64,000 nucleotides of DNA from Shumkonia mesophila (GTDB lineage: Bacteria > Pseudomonadota > Alphaproteobacteria > Rhodospirillales > Shumkoniaceae), in assembly GCF_026163695.1 (NCBI RefSeq), contig NZ_JAOTID010000001.1, positions 682,001 to 746,000 on the forward strand. The letters are read 5' to 3'. Shown here in pieces: positions 1 through 9,115 of this stretch. Position 1 is the stretch's first letter. Each line of letters opens with the position of its first letter. Under the pieces are notes generated by a model. The model was given only the letters and a program-made list of their open reading frames with translations. It made no database searches and was not told the origin of the DNA. A program made the position numbers and the translations under genes.

Positions 1-143
1 ACGGTGCGCAGGGCCGAGACGATGCGCCCCTCCAGCCCCTCGCGATCGCCCGACATCGACAGGGCTGGGGCTGCCTCGGCCGCCGCCGGGGCGCCTTCCA
101 CCTGCGAGGTCTCGCCCTTGTCGAACACGAAAGAATCCGTCAT
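1..143 (-). CDS. sufT: SUF system DUF59/MIP18-family protein SufT (N-terminal part, cut by window edge)
   Basis: Only the first 47 codons are present; the gene continues beyond base 1. The start reads MTDSFVFDKGETSQVEG, followed by an Ala/Pro-rich linker and then LEGRIVSALRTV. That last stretch is the beginning of the DUF59 fold, in which homologues continue into a YDPEIPVNIYELGL-like core. SufT proteins help maturation of Fe-S proteins in the cytoplasm. It is the last visible gene of the suf operon, 20 bases after sufU. The family call rests on a short stretch plus operon position, so it is probable rather than certain. Confidence 0.72.
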   Translation of the reverse strand, partial: MTDSFVFDKGETSQVEGAPAAAEAAPALSMSGDREGLEGRIVSALRT

Positions 144-163
144 GGCGTTCTCCGATCCTTGGC

Positions 164-631
164 TCACTCGGTGCTCACTTTGTCGGCCTCGTTGCCGATT
201 GCCGCCTCCATGGTGTGCCAGCCCAGCGTCGCGCACTTGACGCGCATGGGATACTCGCGCACCCCGGCCAGCACCATCAGCCGCTCGAAGTCGTCGGCGT
301 CGACGGCGGCATCGCCCTCGCTGTCGTGGGAACCGGTCAAGAGGTCGTGGAAGCGGTGGAACAGCGCATGGGCCTCGGCCACCGTCTTGCCCTTCAGCAC
401 TTCCGTCATCAGCGAGGTCGAAGCCATCGAGATGGCGCAGCCGCTGCCCTCGAAACCGACGTCCTCGACCTTGTCGTCCTTGAGCTTGAGGTGCACGGTC
501 ACGCGATCGCCGCACAGCGGGTTGTGGCCGTTGGCGTGGTGGTTGGCGCCGCTCGGGGCGCCGAAATTGCGGGGCGTCCTCCCATGATCCAGGATGACCT
601 CCTGGTATAGTTCTCTGAGTTCCGAACTCAC
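164..631 (-). CDS. sufU: SufU-type Fe-S cluster scaffold / sulfur acceptor
   Basis: 155 aa, U-type scaffold fold. It accepts persulfide sulfur from the SufS cysteine desulfurase for cytosolic Fe-S assembly. Visible ligands are Cys40 and Asp42 (NPLCGDRV), Cys65 (GSGCAIS) and Cys133 (VKCATLGW). The Cys65-Cys133 interval is about 25 residues longer than in IscU, the insertion that marks the zinc-binding SufU subfamily. The start overlaps the sufS stop by four bases, which indicates translational coupling. No sufE is seen nearby, consistent with SufU being the SufS partner here. Confidence 0.93.
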   Translation of the reverse strand: MSSELRELYQEVILDHGRTPRNFGAPSGANHHANGHNPLCGDRVTVHLKLKDDKVEDVGFEGSGCAISMASTSLMTEVLKGKTVAEAHALFHRFHDLLTGSHDSEGDAAVDADDFERLMVLAGVREYPMRVKCATLGWHTMEAAIGNEADKVSTE

Positions 632-1896
632 TTGAAGATCTCCTTGACCTTGTCGACCGCCTCGATCAGCAGGTTGACGTCGTGGCGCGTGTTATAAAGC
701 GCGAACGAGGCCCTGACCGTGCCGGGAATGCCGTAGCGTTCCATCACCGGCTGGGCGCAATGGTGGCCGGCCCTGACGGCGACGCCGTGGTGGTCGAAAA
801 TGGTGCCGACGTCGTGCGGATGGGCGCCGTCGATCATGAACGACAGGATGGCCGCCTTGTTCTTGGCCTCGCCATAGATGCGCACGCCGGGGATCTGGCG
901 CATGCGTGCCGTCGCCTCCTCAAGCAGGCTGTGCTCGTGGGCGGCGATGTTTTCCAGGCCGAGCCCGGTCACGTAATCGATGGCGGCGGCCAGCCCGGTG
1001 GCGCCCGAGATGTGGGGCGTGCCGGCCTCGAACTTGTTGGGGGGCGGCGCGAAGGTGGTCTTCTCGAAGCTGACCGTCTCGATCATGTCGCCGCCGCCCT
1101 GCCACGGCGGCATGGCCAGCAGGTGCGCCTTCTTGCCGTACAGCACGCCGATGCCGGAAGGCCCGTACACCTTGTGGCCGGAAAAGACGTAGAAGTCGCA
1201 ATCCAGATCCTGGACGTCGACCTTCAAGTGCGGCGCCCCCTGAGCTCCGTCGATCAGCACCACCGCCCCCTGGGCGTGGGCCATCTCGATCATCTGCTTG
1301 ACCGGCGGCAGGGTGCCCAGCGCGTTGGAGGCGTGGGTCACCGCCACCAGCTTGGTGCGCGGGCCCAACAGCCGCTCGTACTCCTCCATGATCAGCTCGC
1401 CGGCATCGTCGATGGGCACGGGGCGGATCTTGGCCCCCACGCGTTCGGCCAGCAGCTGCCACGGCACGATGTTGGAGTGGTGCTCGAGGTAGGTGAGGAT
1501 GATTTCGTCGCCCTCACCGATGAACTTGTCGCCGTAGGCGTAGGCGACCAAGTTGACCCCCTCGGTGCCGCCGCGCACGAAGATGATCTCGCTGCTTTCG
1601 CGGGCGTTGAGGAAGGTCCTCACCTTGTCGCGCGCCACCTCGAAATTCTTGGTGGCCAGCGCGCTCAGCTCGTAGACGCCGCGATGGATGTTGGCGTACT
1701 CCGCCTCGTAGCAGCGCCTGACCGCGTCGATCACCTGCATCGGCTTCTGGGCGCTGGCGGCGCTGTCCAGGAAGGCGCGGCCGTGGATCACCGGGGTGGC
1801 CAGGATGGGAAAGTCCCGGCGCGCCGCCTCGGCATCGAAGGCCGGCACGAAAACGGACGACGGCCGTGCCGCGGCGAGGGGGGCAAAGGTGTTCAT
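628..1896 (-). CDS. sufS: Cysteine desulfurase SufS (type II)
   Basis: 422 aa PLP enzyme that removes sulfur from L-cysteine, leaving alanine and an enzyme persulfide for Fe-S assembly. The PLP lysine sits in the motif FSGHKVYGPSG. The catalytic cysteine is in RAGHHCAQPVMERYG, the short-loop arrangement of type II SufS/CsdA enzymes. The open frame extends far upstream, but MNTFAPLAAAR at 1896 is the natural start: it makes an ATGA overlap with the sufD stop and gives the family's usual length. Co-transcribed with sufBCD and sufU. Confidence 0.96.
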   Translation of the reverse strand: MNTFAPLAAARPSSVFVPAFDAEAARRDFPILATPVIHGRAFLDSAASAQKPMQVIDAVRRCYEAEYANIHRGVYELSALATKNFEVARDKVRTFLNARESSEIIFVRGGTEGVNLVAYAYGDKFIGEGDEIILTYLEHHSNIVPWQLLAERVGAKIRPVPIDDAGELIMEEYERLLGPRTKLVAVTHASNALGTLPPVKQMIEMAHAQGAVVLIDGAQGAPHLKVDVQDLDCDFYVFSGHKVYGPSGIGVLYGKKAHLLAMPPWQGGGDMIETVSFEKTTFAPPPNKFEAGTPHISGATGLAAAIDYVTGLGLENIAAHEHSLLEEATARMRQIPGVRIYGEAKNKAAILSFMIDGAHPHDVGTIFDHHGVAVRAGHHCAQPVMERYGIPGTVRASFALYNTRHDVNLLIEAVDKVKEIFK

Positions 1897-3224
1897 GCCA
1901 AGCTTCCTTCCTGGGCGGCCTGGTCCAGCCAGCCGCTCATCAGACCGTCGAGATGTTCGCGCACGGCGTCGACGGGAACCTCGTCGATCTGCTCCCTGAC
2001 GAAGGCGCGGATCAACAGCCGCCGGGCCTCGGCCACCGGGATGCCGCGCGCCCTCAGGTAGAACAGCGAGTCCTCGTCGAGTTCGCCGGTGGTGGCGCCG
2101 TGGCTGCATTTCACGTCGTCGGCGTAGATTTCCAGCTCCGGCTTGGTGCTGACCTCGGCGCCGTCGGACAGAAGGACGGCGCGGCTCAGCTGATGGCCGT
2201 TGGTCTTTTGCGCATCCTTGGCGACCAGGATCTTGCCCTGGAAGACGCCCCGGGCCTTGCCGTCGAGCACACCCTTGTAGATCTCGCTGCTGGTGCAGTT
2301 GGGCTTGGCGTGGGTGATGAAGGTGGTGGTGTCGGCGTGCTGGCGGCCGTTGACCAGATAGGCGCCGTTGAGGTGGCAAAGGGCGCCCTCGCCGTCGAGC
2401 ACCACCTCGATCTCGTTGCGCGAGAGGGCGGCGCCGACGGTCATGACGAAGCTGTCGTAGCGGCCGCCGGCCGCCACCCGGGCCTTCGAGAACGACAGAT
2501 GGGTCGCCGCCCGCGAATCGGCCTGCACCTTGACGTGATCGAGCCACGCGTTGGCTTCGATGGCGATCTCGCCGACCGGGTTCGACCAGTAGGCGATGCC
2601 GTCGGCCGTCGCGATGTGGCTTTCCACCAACGTGGCGCGGCTGCCCTCGCCGATGACGATCAGGTTGCGCGGATGATGGGCCAGCGCGCCTTCCGTTCCG
2701 GCGGTGGCGACGAACACCAGATGGAGCGGTTGCTCGACCTGGGTTCCTGGCGCCACGCTGAGCACGGCGCCGTCGGCCAGGAACGCGGTGTTGAGGTTGA
2801 CCAGCACGCGCCCGTCGGGAGCGGCCACCGCCCCCAGCCGGCCCTTAAGGGCCTCCGAATCGCCTTCCATGGTGCGGGCCACGGTCGAAAGCGCGACGCC
2901 GGCCGGCAGCGCGCTCGAATCCGACAGGTCCGGACGATGGCGGCCATTGACGAAGACCACCCGGTAGGCGCCGTCGATGACCGGCAGCAGCTCGCCGGCC
3001 ACGGTTGCCTTGGCGTCGGCCTCGGCGGCCGGCCGCAGGGGGCTGTCGGCCAGGCTCTTGAGGTTGGTGTACTTCCACTGTTCGACGCGCGTCGACGGCA
3101 GGCCGCTTTCGGCGAAGCGGGCGAGCGCGTCTGCGCGCAGCGCCGCCAGCCATGGCGCGCCGCCCGGCAGGGCCGGCCTGGCGCCCTCGGCGTAGGCGAA
3201 CGGGATGCTCCTGACATGGCTCAT
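1893..3224 (-). CDS. sufD: Fe-S cluster assembly protein SufD
   Basis: 443 aa. SufD pairs with SufB and the SufC ATPase in the SufBC2D scaffold complex, and is linked to iron acquisition during cluster assembly. The C-terminal half carries the SufBD beta-helix core, including the segment DDVKCSHGATTGELDEDSLF, which is highly characteristic of SufD; the conserved Cys and His of KCSHGAT are present. It starts 11 bases after sufC and overlaps sufS by four bases. Length is normal for alphaproteobacteria. Confidence 0.96.
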   Translation of the reverse strand: MSHVRSIPFAYAEGARPALPGGAPWLAALRADALARFAESGLPSTRVEQWKYTNLKSLADSPLRPAAEADAKATVAGELLPVIDGAYRVVFVNGRHRPDLSDSSALPAGVALSTVARTMEGDSEALKGRLGAVAAPDGRVLVNLNTAFLADGAVLSVAPGTQVEQPLHLVFVATAGTEGALAHHPRNLIVIGEGSRATLVESHIATADGIAYWSNPVGEIAIEANAWLDHVKVQADSRAATHLSFSKARVAAGGRYDSFVMTVGAALSRNEIEVVLDGEGALCHLNGAYLVNGRQHADTTTFITHAKPNCTSSEIYKGVLDGKARGVFQGKILVAKDAQKTNGHQLSRAVLLSDGAEVSTKPELEIYADDVKCSHGATTGELDEDSLFYLRARGIPVAEARRLLIRAFVREQIDEVPVDAVREHLDGLMSGWLDQAAQEGSLA

Positions 3225-3235
3225 GGACGTTCCCC

Positions 3236-3982
<747 letters not shown>

Positions 3983-4020
3983 TTTTCTATCCGTCCTTTC
4001 CAAAATTCCGGGCCCGGCGG

Positions 4021-5458
<1,438 letters not shown>

Positions 5459-5475
<17 letters not shown>

Positions 5476-5968
5476 TGGACTCTCCTCGCGTCGGGGATGC
5501 GGCTTGCGACGCGGCGGCGACCGGCTTTTCGGCCGGCGGCGCTCCAGCGTCGATGAAATAGTCGAAAGGCGACATCATGTCGGCCAGCGTCAGGTTCTTC
5601 AGAGCGTCGACAATGGCGGCGTTGACCCGGTTCCAGCGGCCCGACATCAGGCACTGGCTTTCGCGCTCGCAGCTGTCGTGGTCACCTTCGACGCAGGCCG
5701 TCAGGCTCAGGCGGCCGTCCAGGACCTCCAGGGCCTCGACCACCGAAATCCGCTCGGGCGCCCGGGCCAGGGTGTAGCCGCCCTGGGCGCCGCGCTGGGA
5801 AACGGCAAGCCCGCCCTGGACCAGGGTCTTCAGCAGCTTGGCTACCGTCGGCAGCGTCAGTCCGGTGGCCGCCGCGATCTCGGGCGCGGTCTGCATGCGT
5901 TCGCCAGCCACCGCCAGGCGGACCATCACGACGATGCCGTAATCGGTCATCTTGTTAAGTTTGATCAT
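5459..5968 (-). CDS. Rrf2-family regulator of the suf operon
   Basis: 169 aa Rrf2-family winged-helix regulator (IscR/SufR-type, close to the 'SUF system Fe-S cluster assembly regulator' family). The N-terminal [13 protein letters not shown] and the recognition-helix region ([19 protein letters not shown]) are clear. Three cysteines spaced Cx7Cx5C ([15 protein letters not shown]) could bind an Fe-S cluster and sense cluster status. Being first in the operon, it probably autoregulates. [11 protein letters not shown] is chosen because homologues begin five to six residues before the TDYG motif. The 25-residue tail after the Rrf2 fold is Ala-rich and not conserved-looking. Confidence 0.9.
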
Positions 5969-5981
5969 GCCATCGATTCTT

Positions 5982-6011
5982 AATATAGTACCAATTCAGT
6001 CCTGATTGCAA
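5982..6011 (-). promoter_or_regulatory. Predicted sigma-70-like promoter of the suf operon
   Basis: On the minus strand, TTGCAA (6006-6011) and TATATT (5982-5987) are separated by 18 bases in a strikingly AT-rich patch of an otherwise GC-rich region. Transcription would begin near 5975, only about 7 bases before the regulator ATG at 5968, so the mRNA may be almost leaderless. An Rrf2 operator would be expected to overlap here, but I could not assign a clear palindrome. Confidence 0.45.
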
Positions 6012-6058
6012 AATAGGACAGGCCGGCTGGCGTTTCAAGCCCGTTTCGGGGAAAAGCG

Positions 6059-6098
6059 AAGCGGCGCTCCGTCTGTGGTTGGCGGCGGAGCACCGCTT
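6059..6098. other. Long imperfect hairpin between divergent suf and kor operons
   Basis: The arms 6059-6071 (AAGCGGCGCTCCG) and 6086-6098 (CGGAGCACCGCTT) can form a 13-pair stem with one C/A mismatch and a 14-base loop. It lies about 50 bases before korA and about 75 bases upstream of the predicted suf promoter. No U-run follows on either strand, so it is not a standard terminator. It may be a leader structure of korA mRNA or an operator-like inverted repeat. Confidence 0.5.
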
Positions 6099-6148
6099 AC
6101 CTATATGCAGGCCATCAAGCAGGACGTTCAGTCCTCGACAGAGGGACA

Positions 6149-8032
6149 ATGCCGATCATGGTTTCAGCGATCGCCGCCAAGGCGGAAGTGATCGCGGCCC
6201 CGCGCCGCGAAGTGGAATCGGTGGTGGTGCGCTTCGCCGGCGATTCCGGTGACGGCATCCAGCTCACCGGCAGCCAATTCACCATGTCGACCGCACTGGT
6301 CGGCAACGACCTGGCGACCTTCCCCGATTTCCCGGCGGAAATCCGCGCCCCGGTCGGCACCACCTTCGGGGTGTCGGCCTTCCAGATCAATTTCGGGGCG
6401 CGCCGCATCATGACGCCGGGCGATGCGCCGGACCTGCTGATCGCGCTGAACCCGGCGGCGCTCAAGGTCAATCTCGACGCCGTCAAGGCCGGCGGCACCA
6501 TCGTCATCGACACCGGAACCTGCACCGCCCGCAACCTGCGCAAGGCGGGCTTTGCCGGCAATCCACTGGAGGATGGCACGCTCGCCCCCTTCAAGGTGAC
6601 CGGCATCGACGTCTCGCGCCATACCGAAGAGGCGTTGACGCGCTTCGGTTTGTCCCAGAAGGACATGCTGCGCTGCAAGAACATGTGGGCGCTGGGTCTG
6701 GTCTATTGGATGTACGGCCGCAGCCGCCAGGCCACCGTCGACTGGCTCAATCGCAAGTTCGCCAAACGGCCCGAGATCGCCGAGGCCAACATCGCCGCGC
6801 TCAACGCCGGCCACGCCTTCGGCGAGACCGCCGAGATGGGGGGCGGCCTTTCCGGTTTCACGGTGCGGCCGGCCGCCCTCGATGCCGGCCTCTATCGCAC
6901 GGTTTCGGGCAGCGAGGCCCTGGCCTGGGGTCTGGTCGCCGGCGCCCAGCTGGCCGGGCTGAAGATGGTATTCAGCTCGTATCCCATCACGCCGGCCTCC
7001 TCCATCCTGCACACCCTGGCGCCGCTGCGCGACTACGGGGTGACCACCTTCCAGGCCGAGGACGAGATCGCCGCCGTCTGTTCGGCGATCGGCGCCTCCT
7101 ACGCCGGCGCGCTCGGCGTCACCTCCAGTTCGGGGCCGGGCATCGCGCTCAAGACGGAAGCCATCGGGCTCGCCATCGGCACCGAGCTGCCGCTGGTCGT
7201 CGTCGATTCGCAGCGGGCCGGGCCGTCGACGGGCATGCCGACCAAGACCGAGCAATCCGACCTTCACCAGGCGGTGTTCGGGCGCAACGCCGACAGCCCG
7301 GTGGCGGTGATCGCCGCGCGCTCGCCGTCCGACTGCTTCGAGGTCGCCATCGAGGCGGTGCGGCTGGCCACCAAATACATGACGCCGGTCATCCTGCTCA
7401 CCGACGGCTTCGTCGCCAACGCCGCCGAGCCCTGGCGCATCCCCGACGTCGACACCCTGCCCAGCATGCCGGTTTTCTTCGCCACCGAGCTCGAGGGCTT
7501 CCGCCCGACCCGGCGCGACCCCGAAACCCAGGCCCGCGAATGGGTGCTGCCGGGAACTCCCGGCATGGAACACCGCATCGGCGGCCTGGAACGCGACTTC
7601 GACACCGGCAACATCTCGTACGATCCGGCCAACCATCAGAAGATGACCGACCTGCGCATCGGCAAGATCGCCGGCATCGCGCGCGACATTCCCGCCCAGG
7701 CGGTGGAAGCCGGCAACCCCGGCGGCCGCTTGGCGGTGGTCGGCTGGGGCTCGACCTTTGGGCCGATTTCGCGCGCGGTGGACAACCTGCGCGGCGCCGG
7801 GCTCGACGTGTCGCACATCCACCTGCGCTACATCTGGCCGCTGCCGGCCAACCTGGGCGACCTGCTGGCCGGCTTCGAGCACGTCCTGGTGCCCGAGATG
7901 AACGCCGGGCAGCTGATCACCCTGTTGCGCAGCCGCTATCTGATCGACGCCGAGGGCCTGAACAAGGTCAGCGGCCAACCCTTCAAGATTTCGGAAATCG
8001 AGGCGGCGGTGCGCGCCCGCCTGGAGGCCTGA
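6149..8032 (+). CDS. korA: 2-oxoacid (2-oxoglutarate):ferredoxin oxidoreductase, fused gamma-alpha subunit
   Basis: 627 aa. The N-terminal gamma domain (RFAGDSGDGIQLTGSQF, about residues 27-210) is fused to the alpha domain (from about residue 245; SYPITPASSILHTLA, TSSSGPGIALKTEAIGLA). With korB it converts 2-oxoglutarate and CoA to succinyl-CoA, CO2 and reduced ferredoxin in the cytoplasm. The motif TSSSGPGIALKTE is typical of the Kor subgroup. ATG 6149 sits very close to GAGGGA; a second in-frame ATG at 6158 is equally possible. korB follows with one intervening base. It is divergent from the suf operon, which makes the clusters its partner subunit needs. Confidence 0.92.
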   Translation: MPIMVSAIAAKAEVIAAPRREVESVVVRFAGDSGDGIQLTGSQFTMSTALVGNDLATFPDFPAEIRAPVGTTFGVSAFQINFGARRIMTPGDAPDLLIALNPAALKVNLDAVKAGGTIVIDTGTCTARNLRKAGFAGNPLEDGTLAPFKVTGIDVSRHTEEALTRFGLSQKDMLRCKNMWALGLVYWMYGRSRQATVDWLNRKFAKRPEIAEANIAALNAGHAFGETAEMGGGLSGFTVRPAALDAGLYRTVSGSEALAWGLVAGAQLAGLKMVFSSYPITPASSILHTLAPLRDYGVTTFQAEDEIAAVCSAIGASYAGALGVTSSSGPGIALKTEAIGLAIGTELPLVVVDSQRAGPSTGMPTKTEQSDLHQAVFGRNADSPVAVIAARSPSDCFEVAIEAVRLATKYMTPVILLTDGFVANAAEPWRIPDVDTLPSMPVFFATELEGFRPTRRDPETQAREWVLPGTPGMEHRIGGLERDFDTGNISYDPANHQKMTDLRIGKIAGIARDIPAQAVEAGNPGGRLAVVGWGSTFGPISRAVDNLRGAGLDVSHIHLRYIWPLPANLGDLLAGFEHVLVPEMNAGQLITLLRSRYLIDAEGLNKVSGQPFKISEIEAAVRARLEA

Positions 8033-8033
8033 C

Positions 8034-9083
8034 ATGAACGTCACCACGCCACCCAAGAAGCTGACCGACAAGGACTTCGCCTCCGACCAGGAAATCCGCT
8101 GGTGCCCGGGGTGCGGCGACTACGGGGTCCTGAAGGCCCTGCAGCGCACCCTGCCCGAACTGGGCGTGCCCCGCGAAAAACTGGTCTTCGTGTCGGGCAT
8201 CGGCTGCTCGTCGCGCTTTCCCTATTACATGGCGACCTACGGCTTCCACACCATCCACGGCCGGGCGCCGGCGATCGCCACCGGCATCAAGCTGGCCAAC
8301 CGCGACCTCGATGTGTGGGTCATCTCGGGCGACGGCGACGGCCTCAGCATCGGCGGCAACCATCTGCTGCACGCGCTCCGGCGCAACGTCGATCTCAACA
8401 TCCTGCTCTTCAACAACGAGATCTACGGCCTGACCAAGGGCCAGGCGTCGCCGACCTCGCGGCCGGGCACGCGCTCGCCTTCCACTCCCGGCGGTTCCGT
8501 CGATTATCCGATTTCGGCGGCGCGCTTCGCGCTCGGCGCCGGCGCCCACTTCGTCGCCCGCTCGGTCGATACCCTGCAGCCGCATCTGATGGAGATGTTC
8601 CGCCGCGCCCACGCCCACCGCGGCACCTCGTTCGTCGAGATCTTCCAGAACTGCCTGGTCTACAACGATGGCGTCTTCGCCCACTTCACCGACCGCGAGG
8701 TGGCCGACGACGCCCAGATCAGGGTCAAGCACGGCGAGCCGCTGTTGTTCGGGGCGGCCCAGGACAGGGGGCTTCGCCTCAAGCCCGGCAGCCTGGAACT
8801 GGAGGTGGTGAAGGTGGGCGAGGGCGGCGTCGGCGTGGGCGACGTTCTGGTCCACGACGAAACCAGTCCGGTGCTGGCCATGATGCTGGCCTCCCTGACG
8901 CCGCCGGCCTTCCCGGTGGCGTTGGGCGTCCTCTATTGCAATCCCGGCGCCTGCTACGAGGATGCCCTGGCGGCCCAGGCCGGCCCCAAGGCCGCCGACG
9001 GGCCGAAGGCCAATCTCAACGCGCTGCTTCGGCGCGGCGCCACCTGGACGGTGCAGGAAGGCGGGCGGATTGCCGACGCCTGA
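8034..9083 (+). CDS. korB: 2-oxoacid (2-oxoglutarate):ferredoxin oxidoreductase, beta subunit
   Basis: 349 aa TPP- and [4Fe-4S]-binding subunit. Cluster ligands visible are Cys24 and Cys27 (WCPGCGDYG), the Cys of SGIGCSSRFPYY and a fourth Cys in NPGACYED. The TPP/Mg motif is GDGDGLSIGGNH followed by NNEIYGLTKGQ. The short two-subunit form has no delta ferredoxin domain, so an external ferredoxin must take the electrons. A GGAGG ribosome-binding site lies inside the end of korA, so the pair is translationally coupled. Substrate is inferred from the subgroup; other 2-oxoacids cannot be excluded. Confidence 0.92.
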   Translation: MNVTTPPKKLTDKDFASDQEIRWCPGCGDYGVLKALQRTLPELGVPREKLVFVSGIGCSSRFPYYMATYGFHTIHGRAPAIATGIKLANRDLDVWVISGDGDGLSIGGNHLLHALRRNVDLNILLFNNEIYGLTKGQASPTSRPGTRSPSTPGGSVDYPISAARFALGAGAHFVARSVDTLQPHLMEMFRRAHAHRGTSFVEIFQNCLVYNDGVFAHFTDREVADDAQIRVKHGEPLLFGAAQDRGLRLKPGSLELEVVKVGEGGVGVGDVLVHDETSPVLAMMLASLTPPAFPVALGVLYCNPGACYEDALAAQAGPKAADGPKANLNALLRRGATWTVQEGGRIADA

Positions 9084-9086
9084 GCC

Positions 9087-9115
9087 GGGCCGGCGAGCCG
9101 GTTCTAGACCGGCCC
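9087..9115. terminator. Possible hairpin at converging ends of korB and the cNMP-domain gene
   Basis: GGGCCGG (9087-9093) pairs with CCGGCCC (9109-9115), with a small inner stem CCGGT/ACCGG. It spans the 3' boundary of two convergent genes, a usual place for a shared terminator. There is no U-run on either strand, so intrinsic termination is doubtful. Confidence 0.35.
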
